From contig CM019217.1 in assembly GCA_009741485.1 (NCBI GenBank), positions 46,927,814-46,991,813 of the forward strand: 64,000 bases of DNA, read 5' to 3'. Position numbers and translations under genes: made by a program. Shown piece after piece: positions 56,101 through 64,000 of the stretch. Each line of letters opens with the position of its first letter. Position 1 is the stretch's first letter. This stretch comes from Malurus cyaneus samueli (taxonomy: Eukaryota > Chordata > Aves > Passeriformes > Maluridae). Under the pieces are notes generated by a model. That model was not told the DNA's origin. It searched no databases and saw only the letters and a list, made by a program, of their open reading frames with translations.

Positions 56101-56639
56101 ATTTGGGGCAAGGTAAGGTTCTGCATCAGAATGAGTTTTCTATACATGTAGGAAAATGCATAAACCTGAATTGTAATCCTTGTATGAACTGTGTGTAAAC
56201 ATTTCCAGAATAGAAACCTGGAGTAAGTATGCAAGACCAAAAATCTGGAACACTTGTGTAGGAGGGAGAGACCATAGAAACAAGGAAAAAGTCTCCAAAA
56301 AGTGAATCCTCTGGAAAAGTGATGGAATAGGAAGATCACAATCAACTCTGTAGTTCATCATTCCAAGGACAAAAAAAAACACCCTTTGAAAATGTCTAAA
56401 TGATGTGAAGATACCTTCATTTTGTATTATCATATCATCTGCAAATACAGGATTACTTTTGCTTGTACCATAGCCCAGCAGGAGTGACAAAGTGCCCAAA
56501 AGTGAAACGGGTTGTGTTTCATTGTGCTTCAGCAGATTAGGAAAACCCACAGACCGGTTTTCTAAAGAAACTGCCTGTCATTTGATAGTGTCTGGGTTGC
56601 CGCAGCCTCCAGTCCATGTGAACTGCCACTGACTGGCCT

Positions 56640-57470
56640 TTGCAGGTACCAGGCAGGGACAGAGTTTGGCAGGCAGTCATGCTGCTGCCCGTCATGCTCA
56701 TTTCTATGACCATTGTGAAAATTCATCCTGCCCAGGCACTACAGAAATCCTTACCTGCTTCTTCACAGGAAAACCTCAGCCATAGCAGCAGCTGCAACTC
56801 CTGCTTAAGTATCTGGAAATCTTTTTCTCTCACCCCCCTGTCTGTGAAGTGCCAAGAAGGAGCCCAGCTGTTCAGCATTGCATTGCTGATTTCTTTGGAA
56901 AGGCCAAGAGAAGCAACAAGTGGGCTGCTTTCCTTTTCTGTGGGAGAAGAGGAGCCTTTATAACTGGGGAAAAAAAAAAGGAAAAAAAAATCAGCTCAGG
57001 ACTTTTCACTGCTCCCTTGCCCTGTGTGAACTCAAGAATCTTAAAATCTTCATGCTCACTGTATTTTGAGCCTTTCTCTGCCATCTTGCAGCCCTCAGAG
57101 CTGCAGAGGGAGTGTCTCTGTCTGTCACTGCCTATACATGAGGCAAAGCCCATATTTCAGGCTTCTCATCTTTTTGCAGAGGAGTGCAGTGTGCTACTGA
57201 GCACACTCAAAACAGATCTTATCATGCCTCTTAAAAAGATTTTTCTCTCAAACCAAGCAAAGGGGGAGTGGCCAATGTCATCTATATTCTTGCCATGTTT
57301 TATAGCTCAAACATCAGATTGTTCATGCTGTAATGCAGTTTATAAAGTATGTTTAGAGGGAATGAAAACAAAGCAAAAAATTTGGTGGGTTTTTTTTTTA
57401 CTGCTTGCAGATCAAAAGGCTTACATGCCATACTTTCACCACAGAGCAAATGTTTGTGCTAAGTAAACTC
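56640..57470 (+). other. long open reading frame of unknown status
   Basis: The longest open frame in the window is 56,849-57,466 (205 codons), partly overlapped by a 107-codon frame in another phase from 56,640. I recognise no domain. The product is Cys-, Ser- and Leu-rich, has a Lys stretch (about residues 62-68, from an A-run), no signal peptide at its start and no membrane segment that I trust. The initiating region has no Kozak-type context that stands out. In AT-rich DNA a frame this long is unusual but possible by chance in 64 kb. It could be a lncRNA exon, an old retroelement scrap or noise. I do not call it a gene. Confidence 0.2.
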
Positions 57471-58440
57471 CCAACAATTGAGATTATAATGAAAGCACTA
57501 ACAGCAATTTTTGTTGACCTACAGCTCACTTATAATCACAGGTATATTCAGTAGCTTTTAAAATCTGAGAAGATAGAAATAACTTTCTAACTGTTCTTAT
57601 AGTGCTGTGTTTTCTGTGCCTCCCTACTTAATTTGGGCTTTCTTTTCATGGCAAGGAATTTGCCAAAAAGTGTTCATGGCCCCTTGTGTTCCCAGTGCTA
57701 AGAGGCAAAAAGAAAAATCATTTGAAGACAAAGAGGCTGTGTGAAAATGTTTGGTCTCAGAAATCCAAAGGGAAAACAATAACCAAAATGCGCTATAGCT
57801 ACTCAGTAGCAGGCAGAGACAGATAAATCAGCTGCAGAAAGATCACTGGTCTCCAGCAGTCTGCCAAATTTAAAAGATGTTTTTCTTTTTTTCCACAAAG
57901 TTTACATGGGGAATGCATTATTTTAAATAGCATGGTGCTAAACAGAGAAAGGCAGCATGACTCTTATCCCCAGAAACAGTTGCATGAGTAAACCCTGCCC
58001 AGGATGCTAAAAGCTTGCAAAATAAGGCCAGTAGAGAGCAGACAGGGAAAAAAGTGAGAAAAGCAGATGTGTAAAGAGTTCAGTCATGAGATCAATGGTT
58101 GTAGATACCACTAGCAACTCCACAAACATATGTTCCATGATGGTTCATGGAGCATCCCTAGTCAGAATCAAAGGTGAAAGGATGACAGGGATGACCCGGC
58201 TGAATGGAGAATTGGTTTAATGTGGCATGCTGTCCTCAGGAGATTCTATCAACACCACCAGTCAAAGCAGCTGGGAAGAAGATTGCCTCTCACTGCACCA
58301 AGCTGCCTCTGTGTTCAGCGGGGTGGTACAACACCGACAGAACCAGTGCACACACTGCTCTCCTGGTAAGCAAAATTCCTGAAAGCAGAGAAATGTGGGA
58401 GAGAAACCTGCCTGCAGTCTCTGCTCTACTGCTTCCTTGT
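57471..58440. other. intergenic, no gene seen
   Basis: Complex AT-rich sequence with few simple repeats, for example 57,590-57,780. It might include conserved non-coding sequence, but no feature is supported. Confidence 0.4.
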
Positions 58441-58443
58441 CTA

Positions 58444-58584
58444 CTGGAATGATTTGAACACATTCATTCCCAAATAGAAAATTTTCCCCAAAATTTATAT
58501 TAAGAACATTTTCNCTGGAATGATTTGAACACATTCATTCCCAAATAGAAAATTTTCCCCAAAATTTATATTAAGAACATTTTC
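58444..58584. repeat. 70-bp exact direct repeat flanking a single N (probable assembly join)
   Basis: Bases 58,444-58,513 and 58,515-58,584 are identical over 70 bp and are separated only by the one ambiguous base of the window (58,514). This is the expected product of two contig ends that overlap but were joined with a token gap instead of being merged. The biological sequence most likely has one copy. A 90-codon minus-strand open frame that runs through the N is therefore unreliable. Confidence 0.9.
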
Positions 58585-58887
58585 TCTTTCCTCTTCCCAT
58601 TTGACCTCAAAGTGAGTGTTTCTTCTACCTGGGGAATTTTAAGACACTCTTATGGTATACCTATAAATTTGACTTTTAGCTTAGGTTTTGGATTCTGTGG
58701 GGGTTTTTAACCCAGCAATCTTTCCAACTCTATTCTTTATTTTATTATACACACATCCTGTTTCCAAACACTTTTTGGTAACCTGTCCAAAGGTGCCTAA
58801 AAAAATATGACTTTATGTGATTGCCACGATGTCAAGAGCCATTTTACCTAACTGACCACATCAAGCTAACCATAAATTTGAAGAACA

Positions 58888-58936
58888 GATTACATCTTAC
58901 ATTTGAAGATGTAAGATTACATCTTACATTTGAAGA
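58888..58936. repeat. 27-bp-period tandem duplication with internal inverted repeat
   Basis: A 22-bp segment starting gattacatcttacatttg occurs at 58,888 and 58,915. Within it, cttacat (58,896-58,902) and atgtaag (58,909-58,915) are complementary and could form a small hairpin. Confidence 0.9.
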
Positions 58937-59286
58937 ACAAATTACATAAATTCCATCAGAACAAATATTTTTCTGAAAGCATTCAGCCTCTTCTCTAATG
59001 GAGGATGTCATCATAGCTCCATATAAAAGTAGGAAAAGGGAAAATAAAAATAAAGTAGAGAAGCAGCCCTCAGCTGGTGAAGAAAATTTAGTATTACATT
59101 TCCAAGTGAAATACATTTTAAATGCAGTGTCTAATAAGGAGCCAGCACTTGGACACAGTGTATTACAGTGAGTAAGAGAGCTTGGCCATGCTCCCAGACA
59201 GAGGAGGACCCACCAGGTGCTGCCACCTTTGCCCTTCCTCAAGTGATTTCCCCAAATGCCACTTAATACTTAAGCCTTCCTAGAGC

Positions 59287-60110
59287 GTGGAGACTTTCCA
59301 AAGGCTGGGACACAGCCTGACCAGCCATTCTGAGTGCCCAGCAGCCACCCTGGGCTGGTGGGAGTGGGGCCGGAACCGGGGCAGCAAGTCCTTCCCAGTG
59401 GGTCAGGGGTGTCAGGGCCGGAATCTCCCTGAACAGCAGCAGGGGTTACCAGGCTGTCCCATTAAACATTTGGGCTGCTGTTAAGCTCTGGCTCCCTTGC
59501 TTTCAGCCAGTTCCTCAGGTGCTGAGACCTGTCTTGGCTCTGGCCACATCTCATCACCTCATGCCTCAGTGGAAGGCAGGGACAGGTGCCCCTTCCAGCA
59601 CAAGGGTAAAACCTCCCTAGGCCAGGCGGGGTTTTCCCCACCTTTTCCCCACTCCAGTGCCAGCAGGGATGGGGCTTCGTGATACCCTGCACTCCTGGCT
59701 GGGTTTGTACGTGTCCCAGCCATGGGTGAGGAGGCGTAGAAGTGGCTGCAGTGAGGCTGCTGTGCGGCCACCCCTCAGGCAGCCATGAACCACCCAGGGC
59801 CCATCACCACCAGCTCCAGCCGTCTCCAAAGGCCAGCTAGTGCGATGGTCCTACCACCTACCAAAAGCTGAATCTGACATCCCAAAAACTCACATCAGAA
59901 CTTCAAAGCACACACAACATCCCTTCCCAAACATTCTTACCGAAAAGAACCCGGCAGCCAGGACTGAAGATGCGCTCCAGCAGGTTCCATTGTGAGGAGC
60001 GGCAAGTGCGGTGAGGGCCTGAGGGTGGGAGGGACCCGCACCAAGGCAGGGACGGCCCAGAGAATGAAGGAAGGAGATGGAAAGGTTTGCTGTAAGGAAT
60101 GGTGTGAGAT
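59287..60110. other. GC-rich block in AT-rich desert
   Basis: GC content jumps to roughly 55-60% over about 820 bp, with scattered CpGs (about 18, fewer than a full CpG island). Many short open frames on both strands (60-88 codons) come from the stop-poor composition. I recognise no repeat family or exon. Options are a small orphan CpG island, a decayed GC-rich mobile element, or an exon of an unannotated transcript. The sharp edges favour an insertion or an island over an isochore shift. Confidence 0.45.
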
Positions 60111-61572
60111 CGGATGGTGGCAGATACTTTAAGCATTCATCTACCTTTTCAGCCATGTGTAGCTCAGCAAAGATGCCAAGAGCCAGGAATGGATCGATTG
60201 CACATCATCACACTGAATGATCATGAAATCATGTGTGAGAGAAAAGCAAAGTCCAAGTAATGTACATTTACTTCATCTGCTTCAACAAGCTTCATCACAC
60301 TTGTGTTGTGCCCAAAGTTGGAACGAGCAATGTTCTGTAACAAAACCGCAACACACAGATAATTTAGGGTCATTCTACCACCATTTCTCCCCCTTCTCTT
60401 CCAGAAACACTCAAAGGCCACAACCAGAGATCACACATTTTAAGTGGAGCATTTTGCAGCTTGAGAGATGGACTGGCAGCAACAAAGGTGAGAGAGACAC
60501 AGGAGAAGCAGTCACTTGATGAGCATGACAGAGACTCCCTGAAGAGGGTAAGCACAAACACTGCCAGCACTCATGGCATGAGGGATGGGTCCCTCCGTGC
60601 TGTGACAGACAGGAGGTGTGACACCTCGCCTGCTTTCCAGATGGAAGTGGCAGGGAGACCGTGACACCCCAACACTGGCAGCACTGTTGTACTGTAGTAC
60701 CTGTTTTTTGAAAAATGTGACATCCCCTTCAGCCTACACCTGCAGCACTTACCAGAAGGTCTAATTTTACCAAGTATGGATGAAAATAAATTAAGCAGCT
60801 ATACAGAGATCCTGGGTTTCCATAAGCTTTGGAAAAGGTTTTCAAAGCAACACAGAGAGTCATGTCAAAAAAAAATCCGAGTGGCACCTCTTCTAGGATT
60901 TGTCTATTAAACTCCCAAATCTTTCAAATTTAATTCTGGTTCCTATAAGATAACAAGAGGTGGTTTCATTCATTCCCTTTGCTACAACATGACACTGCTG
61001 AGAAGGAAGTTCAATGACTGTATTGCAAAGTGTCAGGCATGTAGGGAGAGGACAGATGTGTTAAGTACACTGTGCTGGGCACAAGATGTGAGCAAGCTCT
61101 GAGCTGAAAAGTTCTGTCACAAACTGCTGAAGCCATGCAATGAGGCTTCCAAACAAATGCTAGGCTGTCTAATTTCTACTGATGGGTGGTACCATCCTAA
61201 GAACCAGAATTTTGAGGAGGTGAGGCTCAACAGAGTATGAGACTCAGGTATAATTACACAGTCCATGTTGTCATAGCCAAGCTGTTGACACACTGGAAAG
61301 GGGAAAAGGAAGGCAGACACAGAAAACAGGGACAGCATCAGCCTCCCTTGATAGGCAGATGTGATGTGATAGGACTGGCATTTGCTTAAAAATGACGATG
61401 CCCCTTCAGAGTTAACAAGGGTATGAAGTGCTAAGAAACAGCTTGCTGGGCTTTCACAGCCTAGATCCAACCACTGCTGTGAGGTGGACAGAATCAGAGA
61501 CGCCAAAAGAGCTGATAGTCCCATCTCTCAGCTTTCTGATACTAAAATAAAAAACAGCCACAAATGGGAGGG

Positions 61573-61597
61573 GTGTGTGTGTGTGTGTGTGTATGTG
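61573..61597. repeat. (GT)n microsatellite
   Basis: About ten gt units followed by gtatgtg. Confidence 0.93.
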
Positions 61598-61970
61598 AAA
61601 ATTAGAAAGAAAAATGGGGGTTGGGGAAAAATGATAGCTATAAAGGATGGGATTTTGTTTGTCCTGCAGAAAGAGCAGCCAGAGTAGGAAGAAGGAATGT
61701 ACATGTGTGCATACACCATGTGGGACAAAGGCAGTGTATTTCTCTCCAGCCAAGAGCATGCTGTCATCTGTCAGTATTGTATGCCTGTGTACAAGCAACA
61801 CCAAACACTATTAGCTTCCCAGTGCCTTCGACAATATGTTTTTCATGTTGATTTCCTCATCTGAATTTTCCTTTTTGTTTCCCTGCTCAAAGTGTATACA
61901 TCTCGTTTTGATGACACTCAAACAGCTGGCCGCAGACAAGTCGCAGGCTTGCATATCTGGCCAAGTGTAA

Positions 61971-62005
61971 CACACGCATATGCACACACACACAAACACA
62001 CACCC
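61971..62005. repeat. imperfect (CA)n microsatellite
   Basis: Short ca arrays interrupted by gcatatg and by aaa. Confidence 0.9.
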
Positions 62006-62400
62006 CTTGTCCTGACCTCTCTCCCCTTCTCCTCTGAGATCTGCTGTATTTGAAGTGTTTTCTTTAGCAACTCCCTTCCCAGACTCATCTCCCTGGCCCA
62101 CCGAGCGCTGCTACCCAGACCTGCTTTCGGTCTGGGCAAAGGAAAGGGGGCTTCGGGGGGTGCGCGCAGCCGTGGTCCCCGGGAGGAAGCACGGTTTCAC
62201 AACGCTGCTCCGCGCCCGCCGGATCGCCGGATGCTGAGCCGGTGCACCGAGAGTTCGGGGTGCGGGAGTCTGGGGCTGTGAGGGATGGGGGCATCTTGGT
62301 GCAGGGCTGCGGTTACGGCGGTGGGAGCAGGAGACAAGGAGAGTTTCTGAGTGGTTAAAAAAGTTCGGATAAGCAAACCTCTGGCTGCAAATATCCCCTC

Positions 62401-62461
62401 CTCTTCCCCCCCCCCACCTTCCTCCCCCCTTCTCCCCCCCCCCCCCGCCCCCCGCCCCCAC
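62401..62461 (-). repeat. C-rich tract, G-quadruplex-prone on the minus strand
   Basis: Runs of 11, 6, 14, 6 and 5 C (with short interruptions) give at least four G-runs of three or more on the minus strand, which satisfies the usual quadruplex rule many times over. It lies in the CpG island, where such tracts often mark promoter-proximal open DNA. Confidence 0.85.
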
Positions 62462-62674
62462 TTTTTTTTCTTTTTTATTTTAAGGCAGTTGATGTGGTAA
62501 TTAAGAATTTGGTGAGAGCCCGGTCAGGTCACCTCGTTTTCTCAGATCAGAGCCCCATCAGAAATTCTTTCAGTGTCCTTCTGCGTCGCCAAAGGACACA
62601 GCAAATCAATAAGTGCTTGAAATGAAAGGGGTTACTGGCTAGCCCCCGAGGCTACAGATTTTCGCACCGCCGGT

Positions 62675-62738
62675 CTTTTTTCTTTTTTTTTTTTTTTTCT
62701 TTTTTCTTTCTTTTTTTTTTTTTTTTTTTTTTTTCCCC
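62675..62738 (+). repeat. long polypyrimidine (T/C) tract
   Basis: About 64 nt of almost pure T broken by single C. It ends in ccccggctctcgcatttcct and leads within about 35 nt to a consensus 3' splice site. It may serve simply as a simple repeat or as a strong polypyrimidine tract for the downstream acceptor. Confidence 0.9.
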
Positions 62739-62771
62739 GGCTCTCGCATTTCCTTTGCACTGCTCTCCTAG

Positions 62772-62807
62772 AAGAGCTACCTTTGTATCCCTAATTTCAT
62801 GACGAAG
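62772..62807 (+). other. candidate 36-nt exon (unconfirmed)
   Basis: The acceptor reads tgcactgctctcctag with its AG at 62,770-62,771, preceded by a pyrimidine-rich region. The donor reads aag then gtaagt at 62,808-62,813, a perfect match to the vertebrate 5' splice consensus. The 36 nt between them are divisible by three and open in one phase (KSYLCIPNFMTK); the other two phases have stops. It lies in the CpG island. It could be a cryptic or chance pair, a 5' UTR exon, or, if only the donor is used, the end of a longer first exon. No homologous protein is recognised. Confidence 0.3.
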
Positions 62808-63006
62808 GTAAGTGCCCTGTTAGCATCTCTTTGGCGGGACGGCCTCGCCGGCTCTGATTGCGCTTCCCTGCTCCAGCAGCCGGCGGCTCGGGGAAAGTGC
62901 GAGCCGAGAGCGGCCCCGGCCGGCGGCACCCGCGCCCGGGAAGCGACGACCGCAGGCTGGGAGCACAGAGGCAGATATTTGAGCTTCTTCTTCTTTTTAC
63001 TTCATT

Positions 63007-63062
63007 ATATTTAGAAAAAAAAAATAGAGAAAGACAGAGAGAAAGAGAGAGTAAATAATTTT
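63007..63062 (+). repeat. purine-rich (GA)n-type tract
   Basis: A-run followed by gagaaagacagagagaaaga-type repeats and then a T-run. A short low-complexity tract between two CpG-rich blocks. Confidence 0.85.
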
Positions 63063-63124
63063 TTTTTAAAAGAAATTATAGAAGAAGGGTAAAGGATCAA
63101 AGCAAAGGAAAATAAATATGGGAC

Positions 63125-63480
63125 TCACTGCTTATATTACTCTGTGTTAACAGAGGTTGTTTCGCTACGGTTCGCACCGTCATCCCTACCACTAATGTGC
63201 TCCAATTTAACAATTCTTCGGAAGCACGACGTCCTCGTGGACGTTCTTAATTTTATGGCAATTCATTAGTAAGTCAATACAGACATTTATATTTTCTTTC
63301 AGATCAAGTGGTTAAGCGCTAATTTCGAAATGATTATAAACCACTGGAATTCGCGAGGCGTAATAATTTTAATTTATATGCAAATCAACGGGTCCATTTG
63401 AAATGCTTTATTTTTTAACAATCTACTGTATCTGTAGCGGGTCCGGGACGAAACCTGACTGAGCAAATTTTGAAACCAGA
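63125..63480. promoter_or_regulatory. candidate conserved regulatory block inside the CpG island
   Basis: An AT-rich but CpG-retaining stretch within the island. It contains a TCAAGTGG string (63,304-63,311, NKX2-type), gcgctaattt, a tttcgaaa palindrome (63,323-63,330), a taataattttaatttat homeodomain cluster (63,361-63,377) and an octamer atgcaaat (63,378-63,385). The 7-nt arms agtggtt (63,307-63,313) and aaccact (63,339-63,345) form an inverted repeat with a 25-nt spacer. The density of transcription-factor-type sites and retained CpGs suggests strong constraint. A 68-codon frame at 63,470-63,676 is not convincing as coding. Confidence 0.5.
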
Positions 63481-63835
63481 TCTGGACAGGAAGAAAATAT
63501 TCGAGCAACCCAACAAATTCAATAGTTTGAAGTGTGTAAACATGAGCCGCTATAGGTATTTACATACTCGTTTGCTGACAGATAAGGAGCTCAGAGAGGT
63601 GGGAGGAGAGGCTGGGGGGAGACGGGAGGGTTTGCTTGCGAGGGCTGAGATCATAATCCGGGAACGAAGAAAGTAAATGGTTTCCCCCCGGGGGGTGGAA
63701 ATTGCCCCATCGCGCACTTCGGAGGATAACTCCCTTTTCCGCCGGTCCCTCAGCGCTGGCGGCCTGCGCCAGACGCTGAGGCTGCCGAAGACACGCTGGG
63801 CTTTGCGCCTAAAGGCATCGCTACCTACGCTTTGG

Positions 63836-63945
63836 GGTTTTTTTTCTGTTTGTTGATTGGTTTGGTTTTTAGGGTTGCTTTTGGTGGTTTGCCTTTTTTT
63901 TTTTTTGTTTGGGAGGCTATTTCTTGCTTTTTTTTTCCTTGTCCT
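63836..63945 (+). repeat. T/G-rich low-complexity tract
   Basis: Repeated T-runs separated by g and gg, near the right edge. No function can be read from it. Confidence 0.85.
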
Positions 63946-64000
63946 TCTTTCCTCGTCCCCTGGGCAGCGAGGAAGCAGACCGAGTTTTCCTTTGCCTCAC

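Larger units (their letters stand above)
33886..56599. other. intergenic, no gene seen
   Basis: About 22.7 kb without a supported exon. Listed separately are the TG/TA microsatellite (36,292-36,347), candidate conserved blocks (40,600-41,100 and 52,030-52,420), homopolymers (43,536-43,559; 44,722-44,774; 51,983-52,027; 52,834-52,856; 53,062-53,101; 54,432-54,445) and a 21-bp duplication (46,383-46,421). A small CpG-retaining patch at about 37,320-37,570 contains a near-duplicate motif. Open frames reach 145 codons (46,705-47,142) and show no family similarity I recognise. Confidence 0.55.
60111..62094. other. intergenic, no gene seen
   Basis: Mixed sequence leading up to the CpG-rich edge. 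It includes dinucleotide repeats at 61,573-61,597 and 61,971-62,005. Open frames (up to 135 codons on the minus strand at 61,117-61,524) show no recognisable domain. Confidence 0.45.
62095..64000. promoter_or_regulatory. mosaic CpG island, probable promoter region of a gene at or beyond the right edge
   Basis: CpG density rises in blocks: about 23 CpGs in 62,095-62,335, a dense block at 62,830-62,960 and another at 63,690-63,830. Unmethylated CpG islands mark vertebrate promoters, and multi-part islands with embedded AT-rich conserved blocks are typical of developmental regulator loci. No TATA box or recognisable coding exon fixes the strand. The splice signals at 62,772-62,807 point to plus-strand transcription, but that is only suggestive. 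The island continues to the window edge, so its full extent and the gene itself are not visible. Confidence 0.7.

Noticed and set aside
58262..58534. 90-codon minus-strand frame crossing the N
   Set aside because: It passes through an ambiguous base and one copy of a probable assembly duplication.
59462..60156. Cluster of 60-88 codon frames on both strands
   Set aside because: Expected from the high GC content of this block; mutually overlapping and without domains.
62111..62461. 116-codon minus-strand frame beginning with a Gly-rich stretch
   Set aside because: The Gly run is the translation of the poly-C/poly-G tract, and stop-poor GC-rich sequence explains the rest.
1..64000. CRISPR array, tRNA or rRNA gene, complete LTR retrovirus, or a new defence or biosynthetic system
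   Set aside because: No spaced direct repeats, no convincing tRNA A/B boxes, no rRNA-like tracts, no paired LTRs and no gene clusters were visible; the window reads as vertebrate non-coding DNA.

Overview
The window looks like a vertebrate nuclear genome, most likely a bird. It is AT-rich, has no operons and no long open frames, and carries fragments of CR1 LINE retrotransposons, the dominant interspersed repeat of birds and other sauropsids. Two of the three main CR1 copies match the avian CR1 3' end closely, in both nucleotides and remnant protein. I see no bacterial, phage, plasmid or CRISPR feature.

From 1 to about 62,000 I find no exon I can support, so this is best read as a gene desert. 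Open frames are mostly under 120 codons, overlap in several phases, and show no recognisable domain outside the transposon remnants. The recognisable content is: a minus-strand CR1 3' end (2577-3205); a plus-strand CR1 3' end (about 11,820-12,500); a probable MIR-type SINE (about 13,500-13,730); and a nested composite at 31,500-33,885, where a plus-strand CR1 has split an older minus-strand CR1. There are also many homopolymer, A-rich and dinucleotide tracts and a few short tandem duplications. A single unknown base at 58,514 sits between two identical 70-bp copies and looks like an assembly join. A GC-rich block lies at 59,287-60,110.

The character changes from about 62,095 to the right edge. 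CpG density rises sharply in several blocks. These surround a G-quadruplex-prone C-tract, a long polypyrimidine tract followed by textbook splice signals around a 36-nt open exon, and an AT-rich block (63,125-63,480) with an octamer and homeodomain-type sites. A gene desert ending in a mosaic CpG island is typical of loci encoding developmental regulators. The window probably ends at or just before the promoter or first exons of such a gene. I cannot name the gene, and no confirmed coding exon is visible.

Several stretches in the desert keep CpGs and homeodomain or POU-type sites without simple repeats. I list them as candidate conserved non-coding elements at low confidence, because only a cross-species alignment can test them. 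I found no convincing new biological system. The observations most worth checking are the right-edge regulatory region with its candidate micro-exon, and the nested LINE.
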